Source: Toxorhynchites rutilus septentrionalis
Lineage: Eukaryota > Arthropoda > Insecta > Diptera > Culicidae
Assembly: GCF_029784135.1 (NCBI RefSeq)
Contig: NC_073745.1
Span: 52,528,285-52,592,284 of the forward strand
Direction: 5' to 3'
Length of the DNA stretch: 64,000 bases
The notes below the pieces were generated by a model. That model saw nothing but the letters and a program-made list of their open reading frames with translations. It did not search any database and was not told the DNA's origin. Within the stretch, counting starts at the first letter, position 1. The number at the start of each line of letters is the position of its first letter. The position numbers and the translations under genes were made by a program. Shown piece by piece: positions 46,401 to 57,381 of this stretch.

Positions 46401-47100
46401 CTGAGGAACGCTTCCGTCTGATCTGGTAGTTCTCAGACTCATGGAAGGAAAACACGAAAAAAAAGTGTACCTCTGCTCATCACTACAACAATTACTAATA
46501 GAAGCTGAGAGAGCGCAGACTACTTTTACCAATTGACCAATAAGAGCGCGGGATTTTCGTTTATATAATACTTTACATTTTTAATTGTTTAGTAGTTCGT
46601 TTCAAAAAATTTCTTCAATGTAATAAGCGCGTAAGAATATTTGAAATCGGTTGAAATGACCGAGTTATAAGCGTTCGAAAACTTCAATTATTCCATTACA
46701 TGCCCACATCCATGCAAAATTCATTCGAACATCTTCGAATCTAATGTCAGTATTAGTTACCAACTGTAAATTGTACTCAATAAAATACTTGGGTATAATA
46801 TTCCGTTAAAAAACCAAATTGTGAATAATAAGAAAATCAAATTTCATACGTTATTGTTAGTGTTTCCGTGCACTGGCATATACTGGAGCATGCCACTTAG
46901 AAACCATTCAGGCGTGACATTTAATAATGTCGTAAACGTCCAACTTTCAGTTTTTGAAAACTCACAAGGAGTACAAGGAATCAGGGCTTACAAAAAAAAA
47001 TGATGCCAAATGTCTTAAAATTGCATAAACCGTCGAGATTCACCGCATTCTCGCGAAAATTTTCAAAAATCAAAAATTGACTTTTTATGTGGATGTAATT
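46401..47100. other. Unassigned AT-rich DNA with a foldback fragment
   Basis: No gene recognised. At about 47000-47060 the words GATGCCAAATGTCTTAAAAT and ACCGTCGAGATTCA match the foldback family at 39.1 and 49.1 kb, so a small fragment of it is present. Confidence 0.4.
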
Positions 47101-47104
47101 GTTG

Positions 47105-47255
47105 CGGCTTCAATATTAAGCATTTTGAGTGATTTAATTTCAAAATTCAATTCACAAATGGTTATATTTCGGAGAGTTAACAGAGAAGCGATATTAGGCA
47201 TGTTTGGAAAAGTAAATTCATTTTTGAGTGAAAAATTTAAATTATTGAAATGATT
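47105..47255 (+). repeat. Dispersed repeat matching 14.4-14.6 kb
   Basis: Contains GCGGCTTCAATATTAAGC, GTTATATTTCGG and GAGAAGCGATATTAGGCATG, the reverse complement of 14417-14577. Its type is unknown. Confidence 0.7.
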
Positions 47256-47920
47256 GTATTAACCGTTGAAGTGCGGAGCAAATTTTGTTAGCATATGCCA
47301 AAAATGCGGATGAGTTTGGATATATTTAAAAAAATACTAAGAAGCTTAGATAACTGATTAGGTCACAACAGTTGTATTAATAGGAAAAAAACACATAAGA
47401 AGTGAGGTTTGTATAATTTACTAACATAAACTCCCTTATCTATACATAATTTTTTTTTTTTTGAATAATGAAAAATAATATTGAAACAATTTTATTCAAA
47501 ATTATGGTTTGCTGCGTGAAGTCCTCTTTAAAAAATGTCCCCGAAAGACGAAACCTACGTTGAGAGGTGCTAAGTCAAAAATAATAAGGCGTCGTGCACA
47601 AATTACGTAACGCTAAAAATCCGGATTTTGGACCACCAAACCCCCCCCCCCCCCCCTACGTAACACAATTTCCTATCTGTAATAAACAGGGTGTATTTGC
47701 TGGGAGGCCCCGTCACCCAGATGTGGTTACACTTTTCTCGTTCAATTTGAATAGGATTTTTAAACGGAACCTGATAGAATGAGCACTTAAATGTAAATAT
47801 GGACTATGAAGAATAATCAAAAAATCAAGAACATAAAAATATAGTTTTTATACTATACTTTTAAACGGTTTAATTTAGCATTACCTACTGTAAATACTCG
47901 TTTGTTTGTATGTTTATCTG
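47256..47920. other. AT-rich spacer with a 16-C run
   Basis: Includes a run of 16 C at 47641-47656 and a CACAAATTACGTAACGC motif at 47598. No gene recognised. Confidence 0.45.
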
Positions 47921-47924
47921 CAGG

Positions 47925-48180
47925 GTTGTTCCACATCAATAGAAATTTAACCTCCTTCCTGTTGACCGATTGATCTGAAATTTGGAGCACCCCTTTATTT
48001 CTGCTGTCGTTATAAAACTGCGTATTCTATGATCTTGAAAAGATCATAGATGGCGGCCGCTACAAAATGGCGAACTACATATTTTATCAAAACCCTATCA
48101 ATATGGGTATCAAATGAAATGGCTTGACTAGTAGAACATAATTATTTGTGAAAAATCACATTTTAAATGTACTGTTGAAA
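47925..48180 (-). repeat. Dispersed repeat of the TTGTTCCACATCAATAG family
   Basis: Inverted relative to 53530-53830: it shares GTTGTTCCACATCAATAGAA, ATAAAACTGCGTATTCTATG, a GGCGGCC block, GATACCCATATTGAT (complement) and CTACTAGTCAAG (complement). A hairpin with an 11-bp stem lies inside at 48026-48050. Confidence 0.65.
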
Positions 48181-48876
48181 AATCAATATCTTTATGTCGT
48201 CTATAGTAAGTTCTTCTAACATATTGTCCAGGTGTTCTCTTGCGTATAGTTCCTCAATATCCTAATCGGAACTCGATGAGATAATAATCGAAACTTTTCT
48301 TCTAACGCTTCGCACTATTTCGTCGTTACTACTTTCCTCGCTTTCAGATTTACTATTACACCGTCCGGTGAACATTTTAAAGGATGAAAAAACACACGTG
48401 TGTCTAAAAAAAATGTACATATTAGACATATTGTTTTTTGGAATAAACAGGGGCTTCTACGCGTTGTGCAATTATTATTCTCATTCTCAGAAAAAAACAT
48501 GCAACTTGCTTCTTCTTTTAGCTTTTTTTAGCCAAGCGCAAAGAACGATGCAAACGAATTACGTTAAAAATCGGAGTTGCCAAATGTGATATAGTTTATG
48601 ACGATTATTTTCCCACAAATGTGACAGATGTTCTCAGTATGATATATTCGCAGAATCTTCGCAATCGATTAACCAGAATATTTCATATTATCCAATAAAA
48701 TTGTAGTTATTCATCGCCATCCAATATAGTATATAAAGCAAGTACGTTAGGTTGAATTTCATTTTTTTATCATCATTTACAACACTGTATAATAGACTGA
48801 AAACTTATTTTTATAAGTTTTCTAATCAGCAGTCGGTTGATTTCATTCGGATCCAATAGAAAGGCAGCGATAATGG
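48181..48876. other. Unassigned AT-rich DNA
   Basis: No gene or repeat boundary recognised. Confidence 0.4.
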
Positions 48877-49310
48877 TCATGTCAAATTTCAAATACCGAC
48901 TATATGCATTTTGTTCACTCGCCCAAAAAAAATTATCTGTGCAAAGTTTCAGCACCATCGGACATGATTTAGGGGTACCTCAAAGCGCTCAAAGTTTTGA
49001 TTTTTTGATCCTCGAAAATCTTCCAAAAGAAATTTGGAAAATCGATGACTTAAAAATGGTCGATTTTCGGCCAAATTTTTTTTCGAGATGACACCAGATC
49101 TCGACGTTTCTTGCATTTTTAAGTCATTTGGCATCGAAAAAAAAAATTGATTTTCTAAATTTCCTTTGGAAGATTTTCGAGGATGAAAAAATCAAAACTT
49201 TGAGCGCTTTGAGGCACCCCTAAATCATGTCCGATCGAGCAGAAACTTTGTAGAGATATTTTTTTGGGCCAATAAACAAAATGTACATGGTCGGTTCTTT
49301 AAATTCGATA
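48877..49310. mobile_element. Foldback element, compact copy
   Basis: An imperfect palindrome of about 430 bp centred near 49095. TCGGACATGATTTAGGGGTA and CTCAAAGCGCTCAAAGTTTT at 48958-49002 are mirrored at 49193-49231. The outer words ATACCGACTATATGCATTTT and (complement) AAAATGTACATGGTCGGTT form the arms. No coding frame. Confidence 0.82.
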
Positions 49311-49564
49311 ATTATTTTTTTCCGATCCGATTCTGAAGTACTTTATTGCACTTCTGACTGTACATCGGTGTTGATGAAAAGCTATCTGAACCAGGCCGTT
49401 TTGAAAATATTATCCTCAAACCATCAAACTGCCGCCTGCAAAGTTACGAGTTGAAAAACCGACTTCTTACATATCTCTGGCAACTCAGAAAAAATGAGTG
49501 GTTCTATAGTTATGAAACGCACATAATGTTAAAGCTCACACTTTCAAGTTTTATTATTTTACGA

Positions 49565-49617
49565 ACCCCCGGTATGATAATGTGTGACGCGAACCACTCG
49601 GCCACGAGAGCATACTA
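49565..49617 (-). repeat. tRNA-like SINE head fragment
   Basis: The minus strand carries a perfect box A (TGGCCGAGTGG, complement of 49594-49604) in the same context as the SINE at 54577 (CTCTCGTGGCCGAGTGGTTC). It breaks off in GGGGGTTCG, inside box B. It is therefore a truncated SINE rather than a working tRNA gene. Confidence 0.55.
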
Positions 49618-49852
49618 ATTAGAGTAAAAAATCGACTTGCAAAATACGCCAATTATAGCAACTTCAAAAAAATCTCAACTTATAACAGCCGAACCAGTTT
49701 TTGCTTTCTTTCTAGCAAATGGAAAGTATATAGATGAGCAATACACCTTAAAAACCAAAAAGTACCCACTAATCCACTGTTATTAGTTCGTTGCTATATT
49801 TTTCATTATCTGTATAGCAGTCGAAAAGTTACAAATTTAAAAAAAACAAATA

Positions 49853-50236
49853 CAGGGCAACTTCGATATAACGTATATTTCACTTTCAGAATTGTACGCT
49901 GTATCGAATTGTACGTTATATCGAAGCATCATAAAGAACTCAGAAACGTAGCTTATATAACTTTATTGTGTTGCTGTTTGGGTAAAGTTAATGATAAAAT
50001 TCAACTAGAAGACGAAGCCTGCCTTTCTCATGATGGTTGCCTTCGTACTGTTGATTAAAGCTTGATTCATTTAGATTCTAGAATCACAAAAGCAGTTGTA
50101 TTTTGGGATTGGTTGAAGATACAAAACATGTTTTAGTATCAAAATACAGAAAATTTATTTTTCTTTCAGAAAAAAATATTCAAAAAATTATTCCGCGTTA
50201 AAAAAATTATGTGCGCGTTATATCGAAGTTCCCCTG
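49853..50236. mobile_element. TA-type MITE (copy 1) with CAGGG...CCCTG ends
   Basis: 384 bp flanked by TA (49851-49852, 50237-50238). Inverted ends CAGGGCAACTTCGATATAAC and the complement of GTTATATCGAAGTTCCCCTG. An additional internal ACGTTATATCGAAG copy lies near 49912. The CAG...CTG termini plus TA target are typical of pogo-type elements. No coding frame. Confidence 0.9.
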
Positions 50237-50239
50237 TAT

Positions 50240-52670
50240 TTAGCATAACTGACAAAAAAGTCGGCTTTCTGATCTTCCTAGTTGCACAGTTGCACAAAAT
50301 AAACTATAAAATTCCCACAGGCAGATCCTTTGAGTTGTACCTGAAGTATAGCTAACAGTGAGTCCACTGTTTAAGTTAATCGAATTTCAGTTCCCGAAGC
50401 GAAACTATAGAAAAATCGTATCAAAAATTGGATACCAGAAATGTAGCTGTAACAATTTTTCAAATTTTTATTCATTATTCTATCGTTTGATATACGACAA
50501 TAAGTTGAGCCATGACAACGCTAATACATGACTTCTGATGAGCTTAACTTTGTTTATCTAATCGAACAACAGCACTCGGCTATAACCATCTCAGTGTTGA
50601 CATTTCCATATTCTCAAGAAAAGCAAACTCTAAGGAGGCAAACTACCTTTCACTGGAACATATCATAACCCATCTAAGTTATTCACGCCTCATTGAGTTC
50701 GTCTGAAAGCCAACCAAGTCGACACCATATATAGTGCTATCGTCGAGAGGGCGTGCCGTGCAATCATTTGAATTCATAGTTTCGATTTCAGCATCGTCTC
50801 CGGCAGTTTCAGTTTCTTCGAACCCACCTGTTTACGGAACGCGGAGGAGGATTACATCATCGCTCACACACACACAGCATCGGCAATCCAATGTTTGTTT
50901 CTTCCGGCTATCGCCTATTGACTGTACCAACAAGTTCGTCGTCACATCGTACTTGAACACAACCGGAACGAGCTTCGAGGTAGCTTCCTCTGGGCGGTTT
51001 ATCTATTCGTACCTCTGGCGATGTGGTGGATGTTCAATTATTCAAATCGGTCCCACCCACAAAGCGGAGTCGTCTCCGGTGTCTCCCAGTTCGATGATGA
51101 TGATCTAACGCTCAATCCGATTGTCAGGAGAGCTGAGGCGTATCGCGTGCCGCTCATAAAGTGTAAAGAGTCACTTAGGGATTTGAACACGAATGTATGT
51201 ATTGATTTAAGCAGCACACATCATCTTCGGCGCTCCGGTGATGATATCGGTGATTCATCTGACGACCTTCGCGCGTGTTTTGCTGCAAACATACTCACCG
51301 AAGACCCCCTTGGGTGCGAGATGATGGCTTCCATGGCAGAGTTTTTTTTCCTTCTTCCGATTGAATTCAGATTAAATTCACATTCAAATTCCTTTCACAT
51401 TTCTAATGAAACAACAATCCATCTCATTTAAAACCCATTTCAATTAAGTGAAATCAATAGTTTCAAACTAATATTTATTCATCTGGTCGACGCGCGCGCG
51501 CTCCCGCTAGCTCGGAGTGCATTCCTCGCGTCAAAACGTGGGCGAATGGAAAACACCGGCAGCATCTCGAAGCCCAGACAGCTGGCCCTCATCCTTTTAT
51601 CAATCGATCAATCTTCTCCCCCATCCAGTGGAACATTCAAATCAATTATTCAAAGCATTTCAGCAGCCGGAGACAAACTGGCAGAGCAGCGTTTTCGCGG
51701 GAGCGCAGTGTGGAAATCTGAATTAACCATCCAAAACAATTCAATTAAAATTCAATTCTTCATATGGCTCCCCGTTTTCTCCGATTTCAGTCGCTGCTTG
51801 AAGTTTTTTTTCTCTCTTCTCGAAGCAGCGAGCTTTGATTGAAAATTAATAGCCCGATTTTTCGGCTTCCACCACTTGATCTGTATGGCCAAGCGGGTTG
51901 CGGCCGCCGGACAAAATAATTGATGACCCCATGTATCGATGCTCTGTTATGTTGTGAAATTCTTGTTACTTGAGGTTCGCTGGTCAGTTTTTTTTTTGCC
52001 TTCTTTTCGGTTCAAGTGTTTGCCAACTCGCCGGGGGGCACTCCAATTGTTATGTTGGCGCATGGTGAGATGCAGATAGTTCAATGATTGTGAATATCCT
52101 CCACAGGATTCAACATCAAATGTAGTGTAACATGGATAACATGGATTGTTTCTCAAGACTATAGTACTAGTTGGCTAAATAATGGCAGTTGACTGATTTT
52201 GAGTTATACATAATATTATTATCACTGTATTTTTTTCTGATGTGTTCATATCAGCGCGAGATTCCACATTAGTTTTTGGACCGGCAGCTTTGAAGATCAG
52301 ATATTTATGGTTTGCGGGACATTTTCTCAAAGAGGCCTGGTTGAGAAAGCTTACCATCAACCAGTGCAGACAAAAGTCATCCTCACAGCAATAAAAACCA
52401 CAACAACGACGGGCAACGATTTCTTCACCCTCGCCCAGCACAACTTCTATAACGCGCAGCACAAAAAACTTCCTCACGCAATGGAAAAGTTATGACGGGA
52501 TAGAAGCCGACTGAGTTGAAATTATCTACCTCGAGCAAATGTGCCGGGCTGACGCGACTTGGTAATTCTTGGTGAATTCTCTGAAGCGGCTTGGTAAATA
52601 AAATGGGCGAGGAAAACACATTCGAAATCTTCGTACTTTGCATGTCGTATAACGAGAAATGATATAGCTA
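50240..52670. other. Single-copy-looking DNA, no confirmed gene
   Basis: A TATA-like ATATATAG at 50727 lies upstream of a moderately GC-rich stretch (50740-51300) with a short CA repeat (50867-50880), which could be a promoter or 5' exon, but nothing proves it. A 136-codon frame with ATG at 51021 ends at 51431; it is Ser/Asp-rich in the middle with no known domain. Another frame at 51546-51842 is also unrecognised. Confidence 0.35.
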
Positions 52671-52673
52671 TTA

Positions 52674-53527
52674 CAGGTCGGAATCGATTATCCGGAGTAT
52701 CGATTTTTTTAATCCTCCGGATAATCGAGTCAAAACATTTTTTTTCTTTATTTGTTATATTGAATACATTTTTCGTTTTTTGAAAACAAAAGAGGAATTT
52801 GATTTTTGATTCATCCCCTTAAAATCAGAGAACATCTATCTCACATGAAAAATAATAATTTATCCAGATTCTCTCAGGAGGCGATAGACGATCATATTTG
52901 ATGAAAAAAATTCTCCTACGCATATGTTCGAATTTCAACAATGACAGAGTTACAGAACTTTTTTTTGTTTCGGAGTCTGTTGCCACAAACTGGCTCTACA
53001 TTGGAAAGTACGCTACGGAAGACGATTCTGATACTTTCATTTGAAAGATGAGAAAATCTAGTACAGGATATAGTAGTCGAACAACTAAGTTAGTGAATTT
53101 TAATAACATTTTGAAAGTGAAACACTTAAAAGTTAACAATTTTTAATGTGTTATGATGAATTTTATCCTAAAAATTTATATTAAACTAGATTGTTTCTTT
53201 CAATTAAAATGAAGTTCTTTAACCGCTCCACAATTTGTTCTTTGACGCACAACTTCTATCTTTCTTAATTTGGCTACAATATCGATATAAACAATTCCTG
53301 GTGAAAATTCAAGCAAAATCTTCAAAAATAACGATTTTTATCCCACTGTACATGTAATAGTCACTTAAACTTCACCTTAACGTTGAAAGGTTACATTTTT
53401 TTATGAAATAAGCCATATTAGAAATATAAAAAAAAAAATTTTTTTCCAAACTGAATATAATCGAGTCAGAAATTGTATATACCCGAATCACATTTAATCG
53501 AATCTGTATATAATCGAGTGCGACCTG
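52674..53527. mobile_element. Non-autonomous pogo-like element
   Basis: 854 bp flanked by TA (52672-52673, 53528-53529). The left end is CAGGTCGGAATCGATTATCC, the right end is the complement of TAATCGAGTGCGACCTG. Several more ATAATCGAGTC-type words occur near both ends. No transposase frame. An internal fragment of the same family is at 18.03-18.31 kb and a right end at 55.12-55.19 kb. Confidence 0.88.
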
Positions 53528-53529
53528 TA

Positions 53530-53936
53530 CTGTATTCTATTAGTCAAATCACTTCATTTGATACCAATATTGAGGGGATTGCAAAAAATACATAGTCGAC
53601 CATTTTGTGGCGGCGACCTTTTCGAATTTATGTTGTTCATAGTGTAGTGTATTCAAGCCATTCAGCCATTTTTTTGCGGCGGCCAAATTGAATTTTTCAA
53701 GATCATGGAATACGCAGTTTTATAATGACGGTAGAATCAAATGTATGTTTCAAATGTCAGATCAATCATCCAACAGGAACGGGGTCAATTTTCTATTAAT
53801 GTGGGACAACCCAACGAACATTCTAACATACATAGAAACAGGTCAAGCTGAATGAAACCATTCAAAAAGTAATTAGTTGTTTAGGGATTGCGGCCATCTT
53901 GAAATTTGATTTTTCATTATCTGCTATGTTCTACTA
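53530..53936 (+). repeat. Dispersed repeat of the TTGTTCCACATCAATAG family (cut by mariner)
   Basis: Matches 47925-48180 in the opposite orientation (CTATTAGTCAAATCACTTCA, GTGGCGGCGACC, ATGGAATACGCAGTTTTATA, TTTCTATTAATGTGGGACAA). A further GGCCATCTTGAAATTTGA unit follows, ending at TTCTACTA where the mariner copy inserted. Confidence 0.6.
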
Positions 53937-54568
53937 AAGGGTGTGTCACATCAAATTGCATCACGGAAAAAACGCTGTAGAAATTTAATTTTTAGGAATT
54001 ATATCTTCAGCTTTCGCTTATAATCAGATAAGAGTGTATAGATCACGTTGGTCATGCTTCACTGTCAATTTTTCGTAAATTTGGAAAAATGTCGTCGAAC
54101 GAAAAAGAGCGTCGTGAATTAATCCTGCGCACTCATTTCGAGAATCCGGAGTTGTCACATCGGGACATCGGTAAGATGCTGGGAATCGTCCAATCCACGG
54201 TCAGCAGAGTACTAAAACGATACTTCGAGAACCTAACCATCGACCGGAAGGTGAAGAACGGCAAAAATGGATGCTCCGTCAGTGAAAAAGATCACAAGCG
54301 CGTAGTTATGAAGCAGGCCCTCCGGAAGAACCCAAAAGTTGTCAAATCGGAGGCGGACTTCAAGAGAAAATGAATTTCTGTTCAAAAAAAAAATACAACC
54401 TGACGTTGTACAGAACCTTATGGACGGGGTAAAGTATGAATAAAAGGAAAATGCGAAAAGTTGTTTAATAGTTTTTATTTTACTGTCTAAAATTTTCAAA
54501 AGGATCGGTCTACTGGGCGAATTTCTACAGCGTTTTTTCCGTGATGCAATTTGATGTGACACACCCTT
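53937..54568 (+). mobile_element. DD37E mariner, internally deleted (632 bp)
   Basis: Both inverted repeats are complete (53937-53985, 54520-54568) with TA on each side (53935-53936, 54569-54570). The centre, equivalent to about 2392-3024 of the first copy, is missing; the junction GTAGTTATGAAG at 54302-54313 has a TTA shared by both sides. The site was CTACTAGTCGAG, part of the surrounding repeat. With both ends intact it could be moved by an active transposase in trans. Confidence 0.93.
54089..54373 (+). CDS. Helix-turn-helix-only peptide from the deleted mariner
   Basis: An open frame of 94 codons from the usual transposase ATG. Residues 1-72 are the first DNA-binding unit (SHRDIGKMLGIVQSTVSRVL and basic YFENLTIDRKVKNGKNG). 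At residue 73 the deletion joins it in frame to the C-terminal tail (MKQALRKNPKVVKSEADFKRK), and a TGA in place of Trp ends it. The second helix-turn-helix and all catalytic residues are gone. Such a protein could bind the inverted repeats without cutting, but expression is unproven and it may simply be a pseudogene. Confidence 0.55.
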   Translation: MSSNEKERRELILRTHFENPELSHRDIGKMLGIVQSTVSRVLKRYFENLTIDRKVKNGKNGCSVSEKDHKRVVMKQALRKNPKVVKSEADFKRK

Positions 54569-54576
54569 TAGTCGAG

Positions 54577-54849
54577 GGTACTCCCTTGGCCGAGTGGTTA
54601 GCGTCATAACTAACATGCCGGGTGTTCGGGTTCGATTCCCGTTCTGGTCGGGGGAATTTTTCGTCAAAGAAATTTCCTCCGACTTGCACTGTGATCACGC
54701 GTATTCTAGAGCTTGCCACTCAGAATGCATTCAAGGCGTGTTATTTGGCATAGAAATCTCAACTAAGTACAAATAAAAATGACGCAAGTAATACTACGTT
54801 GAGACGGCGAAGTTCCTCTAGGAACGTTAGTGCCATTGAAGAAGAATAA
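54577..54849 (+). mobile_element. tRNA-derived SINE with 13-bp target duplication
   Basis: 273 bp flanked by CCCTTTAGTCGAG (54564-54576 and 54850-54862). The head has perfect pol III boxes: TGGCCGAGTGG (54587-54597) and GGTTCGATTCC (54629-54639), resembling a Ser/Leu-type tRNA without a variable arm. The body ends GTTCCTCTAGGAACGTTAG and a GAAGAAGAATAA tail. The upstream duplicate includes the last bases of the mariner right end, so the SINE inserted after the mariner. Confidence 0.92.
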
Positions 54850-54862
54850 CCCTTTAGTCGAG

Positions 54863-55085
54863 AACTTTCTTTTGATACATTTTTGGGCATTTTTTATAAA
54901 TAACTGTGTTCTACTAGTCAAGCTCTTTCATTAGATACCCATATTGATGGAGTTGTGAAAAAAATATATATGGCGCCATCTTGCGGTGGCGGCCATTTTG
55001 GATTTGCATTTTTCATAAATAACTGCATTCTACTAGTCAAGCCCTTTCTTTTGATACCTATATTAGCTAGTCAATATAGAATTAT
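54863..55085 (+). repeat. Continuation of the dispersed repeat after mariner and SINE
   Basis: Two imperfect units about 117 bp apart (TTCTACTAGTCAAG at 54909 and 55027), each followed by GATACC.ATATT, and with GGCGGCCATTTTGGATTTGC between. It is the interrupted partner of 53530-53936. Confidence 0.6.
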
Positions 55086-55117
55086 TATACGAATTATTCA
55101 AAATTTCCGAAAATCAA

Positions 55118-55188
55118 AAATAAAATACTCCGGATAATCGAGTCTAAAAATCCGGATAATCGAATCCCGGATAATCGAGCCCGACCTG
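55118..55188. repeat. Right end of a pogo-like element
   Basis: Three CCGGATAATCGA words in 70 bp, finishing GCCCGACCTG|TA as at 53527. No left end was found, so it is a truncated copy. Confidence 0.6.
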
Positions 55189-55228
55189 TATATCTCGAGA
55201 ACGGTTAGCCCTAGAATAAAATGTTATA

Positions 55229-55580
55229 CAGGGAAACTTCGATATAACGTACACATTTTCAAAGTCCAAAGCAATATTTTTTGGAATATAGTTTTTCTGA
55301 AAGAACAATAAATTATTTGTATTTTGATAATAAAGCTTGATTTGTACTTCTAACCAATCCCGAAGTACTACTGTTTTGTGATTCCAGATTATAAATGAAT
55401 CAAATTTTAATCAACAGTACGAAGGGAAACATCATGAGAAAGGTTGGCTTCGTCTTCTAGTTGAATTTATTCATTAACCTTACTCAAACATCAAAATTAC
55501 AATAAAATAATATAAGCTACATTTCTGAGTTCTTTATTATGCTTCGATATTAAAATGTACGTTGTATCGAAGTTACCCTG
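55229..55580. mobile_element. TA-type MITE (copy 2), inverted relative to 49.9 kb
   Basis: 352 bp flanked by TA (55227-55228, 55581-55582). Ends CAGGGAAACTTCGATATAAC and the complement of GTTGTATCGAAGTTACCCTG. Internal words such as CGTCTTCTAGTTGAATTTAT match the opposite strand of the first copy. Confidence 0.9.
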
Positions 55581-55805
55581 TACGTAGTTTTTGATGTAAA
55601 ATCGCATGTTGATTTAATTTTAATTTCATTACTTTTCCTAAACAGTTAAGATTTTGCAATGTATTGAAATTTCACAAAATTTTCAAAAATTCAGATCTCC
55701 ATTTTGGTGAGTCGGACATAGCACCGCTATACGTTAAACTTTGTTAAATTGAAAAAGTTAATTAAATAAAAAAAAAATTAAGAAATATCAAAGGGGCCAT
55801 GTTTT

Positions 55806-56961
55806 TTTTATTTAAATCGTTTATTTTTACAGGCTCAGTTATATAGGTTTAAAGGAGCCGAACTCCTTACTGTATTGTTACTAGTATATATACATTTTTC
55901 CTTAATTCTAATGCTAATAATATAGGAAACCGATTACTCGCGGTCGACTCGAGTTTAGAAGGGTGACATATTTTCTTCAGGAAAAGGAGGGGATATGAGG
56001 ATATATTGACAATGATCACACTCACACTCTCAATCACACTCATCACACTCAATTCTTAAACCTATCTTATATCTATCTTATAACCTATACATATTACATT
56101 TCATCTTATTTTTAAGAAGGGGTCCGATCTCTCACAAAGGAAAAGGAAAAGGAAAATCTAAGGGTATAAGGACAATCACACACGAAGATCGATAGCTTTA
56201 AGGAATACATATATTTGGGACATGTAATCAAGGTCTAACCGAGTCAACACGTCTCTCACCGGCACCATGGGCTGCCTTCCTCGGGCCCGAAGGGTGTCTT
56301 CTAAATTCGATCTGGCGACAAGATACAGCTCGCACGACCAAACAACGTGCTCGATGTCGTGGTAACCTTGGCCACAAACACAAAGATTGTTGTCGGCAAG
56401 ATTAATACGAAAGAGTAGCGCATCTAACGAACAGTGATTGGACATGAGTCGGGAGAAGGTGCGAATAAAGTCCCGACTCAAGTCCAGACTTTTGAACCAC
56501 GGTTTGAGGCTAACATTAGGGGAAATTGAGTGAAACCACCGGCCCAATTCATCTTCATTCCATTTGCGTTGCCAATTAGCGATGGTATTTTTACGGACTA
56601 AAGAATAAAATTCATTGAAGGCGATTTGACGCTGATAAATGTCGCCCTCAATCGCACCTACCTTTGCTAATGAGTCAGCCCTCTCATTACCCGGAATGGA
56701 GCAATGTGAAGGGACCCAGACAAAGGTAATGACATAACAGCGTCTGGAGAAAGCACTCAAAATTTCTCGTATTCTCTCAAGGAAGTACGGCGAGTGCTTT
56801 TCCGGCCTCACTGAACGGATAGCTTCGACAGAGCTAAGACTATCCGTTACAATGTAATAGTGTTCAACAGGTCGTGAGGCGACGCTGTCCAGCGCTCAGT
56901 GTATCGCTGCCAATTCAGCAATATACACTGAGCAAGGATTCTGAAGACTGTGGGAGGTGCT
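55806..56961 (-). mobile_element. RNase H LINE, 5'-truncated copy with 13-bp target duplication
   Basis: Flanked by GGGGCCATGTTTT (55793-55805 and 56962-56974). On the minus strand it begins within RNase H and runs to the 3' tail (complement of TTTATTTAAATCGTTTATTT). The 3' UTR includes the conserved CTCGAG..CGCGAGTAATCGG block (about 55930-55955). Confidence 0.93.
56176..56961 (-). pseudogene. RNase H LINE ORF2, C-terminal part
   Basis: Encodes the end of RNase H and the C-terminal domain. Upstream residues SHSLQNPCSVYIAELAAIH are followed by a TGA in place of the Trp of HWALDS (about 56897), then VEHYYIVTDSLSS and the open 56811-56176 stretch (HCSIPGNERADSLAKVGAIE, CVCGQGYHDIEHVVWSC, ending FLKAIDLRV). 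Only this fragment was copied in, so no enzyme can be made. Confidence 0.92.
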
Positions 56962-57381
56962 GGGGCCATGTTTTGAGTTATAAACATTTTAAATAATTAA
57001 TAAATTTTTTGAATTAAATTATTTAAACGATCTATTTGAATTATTATTTTTACTACACAGTGCGTCGATTTTCCAACAATTTTCCCATGCATCAGTTTTT
57101 AATCAGACATCAGAATTTCGAGCTATGATTTTATGATCAATGATCAATGATTCTTGAAAGGCCCTTTTTAAAAGTCGGTCGTAATTAAAATTGGTCATCT
57201 GATTTCAGGTAGCTTCCACCTTATGTACAATGTTTAAAAGAAATCGGATGGTTGCGTTAAAATTGGTTGTTTTCGGCGGATTTGGCATGAAATTGCTCCA
57301 TTTATAATCTTCACTGCAAATTATTTGGTCCAAGCAACTGATAATTTTGATAACGAAATGGTATTCGACAACATCGTTCTT

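Noticed and set aside
54587..54660. Functional tRNA gene
   Set aside because: Boxes A and B are perfect, but the sequence continues into a SINE body with a target duplication, and the acceptor stem does not close properly.
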